Shown piece after piece: positions 8,620 through 18,442 of a stretch of DNA of 37,714 nt. The stretch comes from Rhizobium sp. Q54. Lineage in GTDB: Bacteria; Pseudomonadota; Alphaproteobacteria; SHVV01. The first letter of the stretch is position 1; the number at the start of each line of letters is the position of its first letter. The translations under genes and the position numbers were made by a program. Location: NCBI GenBank assembly GCA_945903685.1, contig CAMDOQ010000004.1, positions 1 through 37,714 of the forward strand. Direction: 5' to 3'. The notes beneath the pieces are model-generated. The model was not told the DNA's origin. It did no database searches and saw only the letters and a list, made by a program, of their open reading frames with translations.

Positions 8620-10014
8620 ATGGCCGATCTCATCGTCGCCAACGCCTACGTCGTCTCCATGAATGCGAAGCGCCAGATCTTTTCCGACGGCGCGATCGCG
8701 ATCCAGCGTAACAAGATCGTCGCGGTCGGCCCGACCGCGACGGTGCGCGCCAAGCACAAGGCCGCGCACGTGATCGACGGCAGCGGGATGATGGCGATTC
8801 CGGGCCTGATCGACGGGCATCTCCATCCCAACCAGTACCTCTCGAACGGGATCGGCGACGATATCGACATCATGTCGTGGCTCTACAAGCGGATTTATCC
8901 CTACGAAGCGGTGCTGACGCCCGAGGACGCCTACCTCTCGGCGTTGGGCGGCTTCGTCGAGGCGATCCGCTACGGCACCACCTGCTTCAACGACCCCGGC
9001 GGAATTCATGCCGACGCCATGGCGCAAGCGGCGGTCGACATCGGCATTCGCGGCATCATGACGCGCTCGACCCGCGACATTCATGATCCGATCGCACCGT
9101 TGCCGAAATCGTTGATCGAGACCACCGATCAAAATCTCGAACGCGGCGAAGCGTTCGTCAAAAAGTGGCACAAGGCGGCCGACGACCGCATCCGCGCGTG
9201 GTTCTCGCTCCGCTACGTCTACAACATCAGCGACCGGCTCGCGTCCGGGATCGGCAAGCTCGCGCGCAAACACAAGGTCGGGGTCCATGCCCATGCCGCC
9301 GCCGTCAAGGGCGAGAACGAGGCGATCCAGAAGATGTTCGGCAAGCGCTCGCTCGAGCGCTACTACGACCTCGGTTTGTTCGGGCCCAACCTCTATCTGG
9401 TCCACATGGGCTGGCCCAACGCGCGCGAGATCACGTGGTTGGCCGACAACGGCTGTAAGGTCGCGCATTGCCCGGGCGCCTCGATGTTCGGCGCCTACGG
9501 CGTGTTCGGGAACGGCATGATGCCGAAGATGGCCGACGCCGGGATCACGATCTCGCTCGGCACCGATTCGGCCTCGGCCTCGGGCAACCTCGACATGGTC
9601 CGCGTCATGTATCTCGCTGCCTGCGGCCACAAGGACATCTACAACGATGCGACCCTATGGGGCGCCTACAAGGCGCTCGAAATGGCGACCATCGACGGCG
9701 CCAAGGCACTGCTGTGGGACGACGCGATCGGCTCGCTCGAGGTCGGCAAGAAAGCTGACGTGACCTTGGTTGACATGGCCGGGATCGAGTTCGCCAACCA
9801 CCCCGGCCGGCATCCGGTGCGCTCGCTGGTTTACTCAGCGACCGGGAAAAGCGTCGACACCGTGATCGTCGATGGCCGCGTCCTCTTGCGGCGCGGCACG
9901 TTAGTTACGGTCGATGAGGCCGACGTCAAACGACGCCTGAAGGCGGCAAGCCAGGCGTGGCGCAAGCGCGCCGGCCTCAAGCTGCCGCCGCCGTGGCCGG
10001 TGATCCGCGGCTAG
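8620..10014 (+). CDS. Amidohydrolase family protein (TRZ/ATZ-like)
   Basis: PGLIDGHLHPNQY metal-binding motif, HAHAAAVKGE, HCPGASM, GTDSASASG. Confidence 0.88.
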   Translation: MADLIVANAYVVSMNAKRQIFSDGAIAIQRNKIVAVGPTATVRAKHKAAHVIDGSGMMAIPGLIDGHLHPNQYLSNGIGDDIDIMSWLYKRIYPYEAVLTPEDAYLSALGGFVEAIRYGTTCFNDPGGIHADAMAQAAVDIGIRGIMTRSTRDIHDPIAPLPKSLIETTDQNLERGEAFVKKWHKAADDRIRAWFSLRYVYNISDRLASGIGKLARKHKVGVHAHAAAVKGENEAIQKMFGKRSLERYYDLGLFGPNLYLVHMGWPNAREITWLADNGCKVAHCPGASMFGAYGVFGNGMMPKMADAGITISLGTDSASASGNLDMVRVMYLAACGHKDIYNDATLWGAYKALEMATIDGAKALLWDDAIGSLEVGKKADVTLVDMAGIEFANHPGRHPVRSLVYSATGKSVDTVIVDGRVLLRRGTLVTVDEADVKRRLKAASQAWRKRAGLKLPPPWPVIRG

Positions 10015-10024
10015 CGGCGTCGGT

Positions 10025-10762
10025 TTAGGGGTAGGGGTCTTTCTTGACGTTGAACGAGATCGAGACCCGCGGCCGCTTGCCGCCGTGGGGGTAGACCATC
10101 TGCGCGATGTAGCTCGGCCATACCATCATCAGTCCGGGCTCGGGTCGCACGATGTAGCGCATCGGAATCGCATTGCGATAGAAGCTCATCGCCTGGGCGA
10201 GGTTCGGGTTGATCAAGCCGATGACGCCGCTGGTGGTGTCGTTCTTGTCGTCGAGGCCGGTGTCGACGATGTAGGTGCCCGACCAGGTCGATCCCGGCTG
10301 GACGTGGAGCCGGTTGTAATTGCCGCGGCGATTGACATTGGCCCACATCGCGATGGTCCAGGTCGGGCGCTCCTGGCCGCTGAAGGTCGCGTAGATTTCA
10401 GCGGTCGCGTGCTTCACCATTTCGGCGACGCGCTGGATGATCTTTTGCCCCTGCTCGCCGGCCCACTGGTGGAAATCGTCGCTCGATTCCCAGCCGCCGA
10501 TCGCGCTGTAGCTCGCGCCTTTGCCGCCGCGGGTCTTGTTGATGATGATGCGGCGGAGATCGTCGTTGAGCGGGCCACTGTCGGCCCAGATGTGCTTCAA
10601 GATCGGGGTCGTAAAGAGGTGGATGAGCTTTTGCGCCTTGAGTTCGCTCGCCGGTGTGCCCGGCCGGCGGTTGGGATCGGCCGGGCGCGGCGGCGTGGCA
10701 GCCGGGCGCGGGTCGGCGGCCGGGCGCGGCGGGATCGTCGTCGGTCCTTGCGGTTTCCTCAT
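10025..10762 (-). CDS. TIGR02466-type putative 2OG-Fe(II) oxygenase with Pro-rich N-terminus
   Basis: LFTTPILKHIW...RRGNYNRLHVQPGSTWSGTYIVDTG...PSYIAQMVYPHGGKRPRVSISFNV. Confidence 0.75.
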   Translation of the reverse strand: MRKPQGPTTIPPRPAADPRPAATPPRPADPNRRPGTPASELKAQKLIHLFTTPILKHIWADSGPLNDDLRRIIINKTRGGKGASYSAIGGWESSDDFHQWAGEQGQKIIQRVAEMVKHATAEIYATFSGQERPTWTIAMWANVNRRGNYNRLHVQPGSTWSGTYIVDTGLDDKNDTTSGVIGLINPNLAQAMSFYRNAIPMRYIVRPEPGLMMVWPSYIAQMVYPHGGKRPRVSISFNVKKDPYP

Positions 10763-10861
10763 GTGGTGGCCCCCGTATCGTCCTGCGCACCCGAGGGTTT
10801 TGGCCCTCGTTGCCATGGCGTCCGCGGACCATATAGCGTGAAATATAGGTTTCGCCCAGCC

Positions 10862-11902
10862 ATGACCGCCGTTCTCGATCCGTCCAACCGTCCGCGGCAC
10901 GGGCCGCGCCGCGGAAGCGGCTTGCAAGCAGCGGCGATCGCACTGACGCTTCTTGCGGTCGCCTGCGCGCCGCGCGTTCAGGATTCCGGACCCGGCACGC
11001 AGACACCCGAACTCACCGAGGCCGCATTCATCGCCAGCGACGGGCGTGCACTCCCCTACCGCGTGTGGCGTGCCGGCCGGCCGCAGGCGATCGTGGTCGG
11101 GTTGCACGGGTTCAACGATTACTCGAACGCGTTCGAGGCGCCGGCCCGCTATTGGGCGGCGAATGGCATCACCACCTACGCCTACGACCAACGCGGCTTT
11201 GGCGCGACCGAGCAGCGCGGGATCTGGGCGGGTGAGCACCGCTTGACGCAGGACCTCCGCGAGGTGGTCGGCGCGATCAAACGGCGCCATGCTGACCTCG
11301 CCGTGACGCTCGTCGGCGAGAGCATGGGCGGGGCGGTAATCATGGCCGCCGAAGCCGAGGCCGCGAACGGCGTGGTCGAGCGGCCGGCCGGCGATGGGAT
11401 TGTCCTGGTCGCGCCGGCCGTGTGGGGGCGCGCGACGATGCCGCTCCTCTACCGCGCATTCCTGTGGCTCGGCGCGCACGTCACGCCGTGGAACCAAGTG
11501 ACGGCGAGCGGGCTCAACATCGTTCCGTCCGACAACATCGAGATGCTGAAGGCGCTCGGGCGCGATCCGCAAGTGATCAAGCACACCCGGATCGATTCGG
11601 CCTGGGGCCTCGTCAACCTGATGGACGACGCGCTCGCCGCCGCGCCGGCGGTGCAGACGCCAGCGCTGGTGCTATACGGCGCCAAGGACGAGATCGTGCC
11701 GAAGCGCCCGACCGTACAGATGTTGGAGACCATGAAGGGAACCCGCCGGGTCGCGGTCTATCCCGCCGGCTACCATATGCTGCTTCGCGACTTGCAGGCC
11801 GAAACGGTATGGCGCGACGTAGCCGCCTGGATCCGCGACCGCCAAGCGCCGCTACCCTCGCAGGCCGAAGTTGCCGACGTTCGCCGCGCGCTCGCGCCTT
11901 AG
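10862..11902 (+). CDS. Alpha/beta hydrolase (monoacylglycerol lipase-like), predicted lipoprotein
   Basis: LHGFNDYSNAFE, GESMGGAV nucleophile elbow, catalytic H in YPAGYHMLLRD, N-terminal LLAVACAP lipobox-like sequence. Confidence 0.85.
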   Translation: MTAVLDPSNRPRHGPRRGSGLQAAAIALTLLAVACAPRVQDSGPGTQTPELTEAAFIASDGRALPYRVWRAGRPQAIVVGLHGFNDYSNAFEAPARYWAANGITTYAYDQRGFGATEQRGIWAGEHRLTQDLREVVGAIKRRHADLAVTLVGESMGGAVIMAAEAEAANGVVERPAGDGIVLVAPAVWGRATMPLLYRAFLWLGAHVTPWNQVTASGLNIVPSDNIEMLKALGRDPQVIKHTRIDSAWGLVNLMDDALAAAPAVQTPALVLYGAKDEIVPKRPTVQMLETMKGTRRVAVYPAGYHMLLRDLQAETVWRDVAAWIRDRQAPLPSQAEVADVRRALAP

Positions 11903-14184
11903 TGGGCGTAGACCTCGAGCAAGCGATCGGTATCAGATAAACGCTCGGCCAGTTGCCGCGCCATGAACTCGTGGAACGCGGCAGCGACGCCGGGATCGTC
12001 GGTCTGCATGCGGTCGAGCGCATCGGCGGTCAGGCGGTAAGCGGTGGTCGGTGCGGTCGCGACCACCGACGCCGAGCGCAGCCGGCCCAAATAGAACGCA
12101 ACCTCGCCGACACAAGTGCCGGCGCCCATCACGCGAAGCCGCAGATTGTGGCCGCCGTTGGTCGTGATCTCGACTGTGACCTCGCCCGACTCGATGAAGT
12201 AGAGGTCGCGCGACTCGTGGCCCTGGCGGATCAGGACGTCGCCGACCTGATAGGTCGCGGCCGCGACGTAGCCCATGAACCGCGCGACGTCGACCGACTC
12301 CGGGAACGTGCGGCGCAACTGCGCTTCGAGCGGATCGACGATGCCGCTGCGGAGCTGGTTCACGGTCAGCAGGAGATGGTTCTCGCACCACTCGAGCGCG
12401 TGATCGATATCGGTGAAGCGCCGGACCCGGGCGCCGAACGGGCTCGCGGTATCGGGGCGTCCGCTGCGCCGTTCCAGATCGGGGCGACCGACCGGCAGCG
12501 CGATGCGGCGCTCCTCAGCCATCCCCTCGCGCTCGAGCAGCGCGAACTGGTCGTCCGATAGATGGGCGAGACAGAGTTGGAAGCCGTAGGTCTGGGCGTA
12601 TTGGCAGAGTTTGGTAAAGCTCACCGCAGCCGAAGAGTCGATGCCGTTGACGCGGCGAAAATCGAGCACGACGTAGCGGAGCGGTGGCCGGGTGCGGTCG
12701 TTGACGCGGTCGCGCAGCCGATAGACCAACCGGTAGGCAGTGCCGAAGAACAGGAACCCTTGCAGCTCGATGATGAAGAGCCGCGAGCCCTCCTCGCGCA
12801 AGATGTTTCGGAGCGCTTCGGAGCGATCGACATTGCTCCGCTGCTCGACGCCGGTCATTTCCGAGTAGACGATCGAGACGCGGCTGTAGTTGACCGCGAA
12901 CAGAATCACGCCGGCGACCACGCCGATCGCGATCCCCTCCATGAATCCGACCAGCACCACCACCGCGAACACGAGCAGCACCACCAGGTACTCGCTCCGC
13001 GTCATCTTGCCGTACGAGGCAACCAACCAGTTCAGGATCTGATCGGTGCCGGCGAACACCAGCAGCATCCCGACTACCATGGTCGGGAGGTAGGGGAGGA
13101 GCTTGTCGCCGGTGAGCAGCGTCGCCAGGCAAACCAGCGCGGCGACGATGCCGACACCCTGGGTTCCGACCTTGAAGCGCTGCGTCAAGCGCGAAGGTCC
13201 CATGTAGTGGAAGCCGGCGAGCCCGCCGCCCAGTCCCGACAACACCGTCGCGACCCCGGTCGCGCGCAGCTCGCGGTTGAGGTTGATGTCCTTTTGGATC
13301 GAGAGCTCGATCGCGTTCGAAGTCAGCAGCGTGCCGATTAGGTTGACGGCCATCAGTGAACCGGCGAGCGGTACCAGAGCGGCGAACGCGCGCCAGTCGA
13401 CGCGGCCCAGTTCGGCGACGTAGTCGAACGGCAGTCCCAGCCCCTCCGAGCGAAAACCGCCGAACACCCAGCCCTGGGCGTGGAGGACGTCGATCGAGGC
13501 GCCGACGAACTCGGCGACGATCCAGAACAGGCCGATGCCGACCGCTACAACGACCGGCAGGTTGAAGAGGTTGAAGCGGTGGCGATGGAGGTAGGTGAGG
13601 ATGAGGCCGAGGATCAGGCCGGGGGCCCACTTGAGCGCGATCGCGGGTTCGAGATAGAGCGGCAGATTGTCGACCGTAAGTTTTAGCCCGGTCATGGTCG
13701 CGAACGCGCCCTGGATCACGAGCCAGCCGACCCCGCCGATAAAACCGCCCATCACCGGGAACGGGATATAGCGGGCGACACGGCCCCAACGGAAATAGCC
13801 GAGTGCCATGAAAAAGATGCCGGTCAGGAGCGTCGAAGCCGCGAACGCCGCCAGCAGCGTCGGCACCACTGCCTCGGGCGGGCTGCGCCCCATGATCTCG
13901 ATCCCCATCAAACCGACGATCGCGACCGGGGCCGAGACGCCAGCGACCATCCCGGCATAGCTCGAGAGGAACGGCACCACCGCCGCCAGCACCATGGAGC
14001 TGAACAGCGCGAGGCCCATGCCGATATTGACGCGATCGGCGAGTGCGCCCGGGAAGATCAGGGCTGCGAACGCCAGCGTATTGAGCATGAGCCAGAGGCC
14101 GGCGACGAAGCCGACGCCGACGACGCGGCCGAGCCGCGGCGGAACCGGCTTCGAGAGCGCGGCGGTCGCGCTTACGGTTGTCAT
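11899..14184 (-). CDS. SulP family transporter with STAS and cyclic nucleotide-binding domains
   Basis: SulP membrane domain (NLIGTLLTSNAIELSIQKDINLNRELRATGVATVLSGLGGG), STAS (YVVLDFRRVNGIDSSAAVSF), cNMP fold (YFIESGEVTVEI...GTCVGEVAFYLGRLRSASVVA). Confidence 0.9.
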   Translation of the reverse strand: MTTVSATAALSKPVPPRLGRVVGVGFVAGLWLMLNTLAFAALIFPGALADRVNIGMGLALFSSMVLAAVVPFLSSYAGMVAGVSAPVAIVGLMGIEIMGRSPPEAVVPTLLAAFAASTLLTGIFFMALGYFRWGRVARYIPFPVMGGFIGGVGWLVIQGAFATMTGLKLTVDNLPLYLEPAIALKWAPGLILGLILTYLHRHRFNLFNLPVVVAVGIGLFWIVAEFVGASIDVLHAQGWVFGGFRSEGLGLPFDYVAELGRVDWRAFAALVPLAGSLMAVNLIGTLLTSNAIELSIQKDINLNRELRATGVATVLSGLGGGLAGFHYMGPSRLTQRFKVGTQGVGIVAALVCLATLLTGDKLLPYLPTMVVGMLLVFAGTDQILNWLVASYGKMTRSEYLVVLLVFAVVVLVGFMEGIAIGVVAGVILFAVNYSRVSIVYSEMTGVEQRSNVDRSEALRNILREEGSRLFIIELQGFLFFGTAYRLVYRLRDRVNDRTRPPLRYVVLDFRRVNGIDSSAAVSFTKLCQYAQTYGFQLCLAHLSDDQFALLEREGMAEERRIALPVGRPDLERRSGRPDTASPFGARVRRFTDIDHALEWCENHLLLTVNQLRSGIVDPLEAQLRRTFPESVDVARFMGYVAAATYQVGDVLIRQGHESRDLYFIESGEVTVEITTNGGHNLRLRVMGAGTCVGEVAFYLGRLRSASVVATAPTTAYRLTADALDRMQTDDPGVAAAFHEFMARQLAERLSDTDRLLEVYAH

Positions 14185-14195
14185 CGCACTTGGTC

Positions 14196-15884
14196 CTAAG
14201 GAGAGCGACGGCCCCGGAGCAGATGTCCGGGGAGGCGCGCGCTTTCGTCGACAACATCGACCCCGTGGCGGCGGATGACGGTACCGTTGACGATGACGGC
14301 GTCGATTCCGATCGCATCGGAGATAAGGCGGTCGGCGCCGGCGGGCAGGTCGTGGACCCGCCGGATCGGCCCATCGAGAACCGTCGCCGGGTCGAAGACG
14401 ACGAGGTCGGCGGCGAGGCCCGGCGCGATCCGCCCGCGGTCGCGCAAGCCCAGCACCTCGGCCGGGCGGGCGGAGAGGGCCCGCACGCCTTCTTCCAGCG
14501 TGAGCGTCCCTTTCTCGCGCACCCAGCGGCCGAGGAGATAGGTCGGATAGCAGGCGTCGCAAAGCGAATTGGCGTGCGCGCCGGCGTCCGAGAGGCCGAG
14601 CACCGTGTTCTTGTCTCGTAGGATTTCGGCGACACCCGCCTCGTCGTAGTTGAGGATCGGGACGCGCAGCTTGAGCGCCAAGTCGCTGGCGATGCTCAAG
14701 TCGAGCACGAGGTCGACCGGGTCGACGCCGCGCTCGGCCGCGACCTCGCGCACCGGGCGTTCGGTGAGCTCGGGCTCGCCCGGCGAATAGGAAATCACCG
14801 CCCGCTCGTCCCATCCGACCATTTGGTGTGGCCGGGGATCGTGGCGGTCGTCCTTGAAGGCTTGGCGGAAGGCCGGATCGCGGAATAGCGCCGTACGCCC
14901 GGCGCGGTCGGTGCGCATGGTCGGCGCGTAGAACGGCCGCGACTCGAACGCGAACGCCGAGTCGAAGTTGAACTCGAGCGTGAGCGGGCGGGGCGAGGTC
15001 TGCGGGATCACGTTGGCGCCCGCGGCGATCATCGCCTGGGTCTGGTCGAGATATTTGCGGTGCGACCCCGGCCCGGCGATGTTGGTCAGGAGCGCCGTCC
15101 AGGCAATGGTGGTGCCGTAAGTTTGGGCGATCGTCTTGTATTCGTCGAGGAAGAAGCCGCGCCCCATCGACACTTGGAAAAAATGGCCACCGCCGGCGGT
15201 CATCGCCGCAATCAGGCGATGGAACTCATCGACGCTGGCCAGTCGGCTCGGCACCGGTTTGCCGTCGAAGCCGTTGTGGGTCGGGAGCCGCGAGGACGAA
15301 AAGCCGAGCGCGCCGGCTTCGATCCCCTCGTGCACCAGGCGTTCCATCGCCGCAATCTCGTCCGCGGTCGCTTCGCGCTCGACCGCGTCCGTCCCCATGA
15401 CGTGCAGCCGGACCGCGGTGTGGCCGATGTAACAGCCGACATTGATCAGCGAACCGCGCCGCTCGACCGCATCGAGATAGGAGGGAAAACTTTCGAAGCC
15501 CCAATCCGGCCCGGTGCCGACCCGGAGCGCATCGAGGCTCATGCCCTCGACCCGTTCGAGCGTGCGCAGGATAAGGTCGCGTTGCGCCGGCCGGTTGGGC
15601 GCGATGGTGAAACCGCAATTTCCCATCACTACCGTGGTCACGCCGTGCCAAGGCGAGATCGAGAGCTTCCGGTCCCACAGGATCTGGGCGTCGTAGTGGG
15701 TGTGCATGTCGATGAAGCCAGGCGCGACCGCATGGCCGCCGGCATCGATCACGGTCTTGGCTTCGCCCGGCGCGGTGCCCACTGCGGCGATGCGGCCGGC
15801 GGCGACCGCGACGGCACCCGTGCAGCGCGGCGCGCCGGTGCCATCGACGATGGTGGCGTTGATAATTTTGAGATCGTAGGACAT
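14196..15884 (-). CDS. D-aminoacylase / N-acyl-D-amino-acid deacylase family amidohydrolase
   Basis: GFIDMHTHYDAQILWD, TTVVMGNCGFTIAP, ALGFSSSRLPTHNG, GLSDAGAHANSLCD. Confidence 0.88.
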   Translation of the reverse strand: MSYDLKIINATIVDGTGAPRCTGAVAVAAGRIAAVGTAPGEAKTVIDAGGHAVAPGFIDMHTHYDAQILWDRKLSISPWHGVTTVVMGNCGFTIAPNRPAQRDLILRTLERVEGMSLDALRVGTGPDWGFESFPSYLDAVERRGSLINVGCYIGHTAVRLHVMGTDAVEREATADEIAAMERLVHEGIEAGALGFSSSRLPTHNGFDGKPVPSRLASVDEFHRLIAAMTAGGGHFFQVSMGRGFFLDEYKTIAQTYGTTIAWTALLTNIAGPGSHRKYLDQTQAMIAAGANVIPQTSPRPLTLEFNFDSAFAFESRPFYAPTMRTDRAGRTALFRDPAFRQAFKDDRHDPRPHQMVGWDERAVISYSPGEPELTERPVREVAAERGVDPVDLVLDLSIASDLALKLRVPILNYDEAGVAEILRDKNTVLGLSDAGAHANSLCDACYPTYLLGRWVREKGTLTLEEGVRALSARPAEVLGLRDRGRIAPGLAADLVVFDPATVLDGPIRRVHDLPAGADRLISDAIGIDAVIVNGTVIRRHGVDVVDESARLPGHLLRGRRSP

Positions 15885-15932
15885 TAAGCGGCGTAGACTA
15901 GCGCATATCGCCAAGGACGTGCGACCGCCCCG

Positions 15933-16498
15933 ATGTTGCTCCGATCGTTGAGGACCTTCCTCGCGTGGGCTTTGTGCCTGGGGCTTGCTTTGACGGGAAC
16001 TGCTGCGATGGCTGGATCGAGTGCGTTCGAGTTCTCGTTCACCGCGATCGAAGGCGGCCCGCTGCCGCTCAAGAAGTTCGAAGGCAAAGCGCTCTTGATC
16101 GTCAACACCGCCTCGTTCTGCGGCTATACGCCGCAGTACACCGGCCTTCAAAACCTATGGCAACGCTATCGCGACCGCGGGCTGGTGGTGATCGGCGTGC
16201 CCTCGAACGATTTCGGCGCGCAGGAGCCGGGGTCGGCTACCGAGATCAAGCAGTTCTGCGAGGTCAACTACGCGATCGACTTTCCGTTGGCCGAAAAAGT
16301 CGTCGTCAAGGGCGAACAGGCCCATCCCTTTTACCGGTGGGCGCAGGACGTGCTCGGACCTGCCAGGCACCGCAGTGGAACTTCCATAAGTACCTGGTGA
16401 CGCCGGATGGCCGGCTCGCGGCCGCTTTTTCGACCCAAACCCCGCCCGAATCCCCGCGCCTTACCGGCGCCATCGAGGCCGTTCTGCCGCGCAAGTGA
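15933..16498 (+). pseudogene. Glutathione peroxidase-like protein split by an apparent -1 frameshift near 16366
   Basis: First frame: LLIVNTASFCGYTPQYTGLQNL...HPFYRWAQDVLGPAR; the conserved APQWNFHKYLVTPDGRLAAAF continues in the next frame. Confidence 0.85.
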
Positions 16499-16625
16499 CG
16501 CGCTCAGCCTCGGACTAGTGTCGGCTATCGCAGAAACGTGCGTCGCGCGGCGGCGATCGCGCTAGGATGGCGGTCCCGCGTCCCGCGGCGGCCGTTCGAG
16601 CGATTCGTGGTGCGTTCCCGTCCCC

Positions 16626-18053
16626 ATGCGTGAGCTTCCGTTTCCGCGCCGCATCATGGTGCCGTTGATCGTCGCAAGCGGCCTCTTCATGGAGAACCTC
16701 GATGCGGCGGTGCTGGCGACGGCGCTGCCGGCGATCGCGGCCGAACTCGGCGAAAACCCGCTCCGGCTCAACCTGGCGATCACGTCCTATCTCTTGAGCT
16801 TTGCGGTGTTCGTACCGGTGAGCGGCTGGATGGCCGATCGCTTCGGGGCGCGTAACGTGTTTCGTGCCGCCGTCATCGTCTTCACCCTGGCCTCGGTCGC
16901 ATGCGGCTTGAGCCAGTCGCTCTCCGATATGGTCATTGCCCGCATCGTGCAGGGCCTCGGCGGCGCGATGATGACGCCGGTCGGCCGCCTGGTCGTGCTG
17001 CGGAGCGTCACCAAGAGCGAGCTGGTCGGGGCGTGGGCCTATCTCACGGTGCCGGCACTGATCGCGCCGGTGTTCGGGCCGCCGCTCGGCGGGTTTCTCG
17101 CCACGTTCGCGTCCTGGCGCTGGATCTTCTGGATCAACGTACCGATCGGTATCATCGGTTTCATCCTGGTTACGATCTACATCGACGACATGCGTCAGGA
17201 CGATGTCCCGGCGCTCGATCGTCGTGGCTTCCTGCTCGCGGCCTTGGCGCTACCGGCGCTGATGTTCGGGTTCGAGAATATCGGCCGCGCGATCGTTCCC
17301 GAAGCAGTGGTGCTCGGTTTGATCGGGGTAGGCTGCGCCTTGCTCGCGCTCTACGTTCGCCATGCCGGTCGCACGGCCTATCCACTGGTCGATCTGCGGC
17401 TGCTCCGGATTGCCACCTTTCGCGCCGGCATCGCGGGCGGGTTCTTGTTCCGGATCGGCACCGGGGCGATGCCGTTCTTGCTGCCGCTCATGCTGCAGCT
17501 CGGCTTCGGCATGACCCCGTTCGAGGCGGGTCTCGTCACCTTCGCGACCGCGGCTGGTGCGATCATGATGAAGTTCACGATGACCGCGATTCTCCGCCAC
17601 ATCCGCTTTCGCACCGCGCTCATCGTCAATGGGATCTTGAGCACGGCGTTCGTCGCCTCGTGCGGGCTATTCCGTCCCGAAACGCCAGTCGCGGTGATGA
17701 TCGCGGTGCTGGTGATCGGCGGCTATGTGCGCTCGCTCCAGTTCACCGCCACCAATACGATTGCCTATGCCGACCTCGGGCCTGGCGAGATGAGCCGGGC
17801 GACCAGTTTCGCGGCGATGACGCAGCAACTGTCGCTGACGGTCGGGGTCGGCGCCGGCGCGCTGTTCGTGCACTTGGCGACGCTCCGACACGGCGGCGGC
17901 CAGCCGTTGGCCACCGATTTCGGTCTCGCCTTCTTCGGCGTGGCCGCGATCGCCGCGGCCTCGGTCGCGGTGTTCGCGCTGCTGCCGAAAGATGCCGGGT
18001 TCGCACTCCGGCCGGGCGCGGGAAACGAAGGCGACCGCGGCGCGGCTATGTAG
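16626..18053 (+). CDS. MFS transporter, DHA2/EmrB-like
   Basis: MENLDAAVLATALPAIA, GWMADRFGARNVF, RIVQGLGGAMMTPVGRLVVLR; many hydrophobic helices. Confidence 0.92.
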   Translation: MRELPFPRRIMVPLIVASGLFMENLDAAVLATALPAIAAELGENPLRLNLAITSYLLSFAVFVPVSGWMADRFGARNVFRAAVIVFTLASVACGLSQSLSDMVIARIVQGLGGAMMTPVGRLVVLRSVTKSELVGAWAYLTVPALIAPVFGPPLGGFLATFASWRWIFWINVPIGIIGFILVTIYIDDMRQDDVPALDRRGFLLAALALPALMFGFENIGRAIVPEAVVLGLIGVGCALLALYVRHAGRTAYPLVDLRLLRIATFRAGIAGGFLFRIGTGAMPFLLPLMLQLGFGMTPFEAGLVTFATAAGAIMMKFTMTAILRHIRFRTALIVNGILSTAFVASCGLFRPETPVAVMIAVLVIGGYVRSLQFTATNTIAYADLGPGEMSRATSFAAMTQQLSLTVGVGAGALFVHLATLRHGGGQPLATDFGLAFFGVAAIAAASVAVFALLPKDAGFALRPGAGNEGDRGAAM

Positions 18054-18115
18054 CCCGCGTCGGCGCGAGTGTGTAGATTACGCCCGAACGCCGAACGATC
18101 TTCAGGGAGATGACG

Positions 18116-18409
18116 ATGGCCAAAGCGTACTGGATCGCTTTTTACCGCAAGATCAACGACCCCAACGCGCTCGCCGAGTATGGCAAGCTCGCCGGTCCCG
18201 CGATTCTGGCAGGGGGCGGCAAATTCCTGGCGCGCGGCGGCAAGGTCCAGCCGTACGAGGCCGGCTTGGACATGCGGACGGTGCTGATCGAGTTTCCGAA
18301 CATGGCGGCGGCGATCGCGGCCTACGACGGGCCGGGCTATCAGGCCGCGCTCCAGAAACTCGGCAAGACCGTCGAGCGCGACATGCGGATCGTCGAGGGG
18401 ATCGAGTAG
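18116..18409 (+). CDS. DUF1330 domain-containing protein
   Basis: MAKAYWIAFYRKINDPNALAEYGKLAGPAILAGGGKFLARGG...LIEFPNMAAAIAAYDGPGYQAAL. Confidence 0.88.
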   Translation: MAKAYWIAFYRKINDPNALAEYGKLAGPAILAGGGKFLARGGKVQPYEAGLDMRTVLIEFPNMAAAIAAYDGPGYQAALQKLGKTVERDMRIVEGIE

Positions 18410-18442
18410 CCGGGCGGCAGAGCCCCGGACTCGAGGCGGACC

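Noticed and set aside
10085-10861. Upstream extension of the alpha/beta hydrolase ORF
   Set aside because: Antisense to the 2OG-oxygenase-like gene; a lipoprotein-like signal sequence begins at the 10862 ATG.
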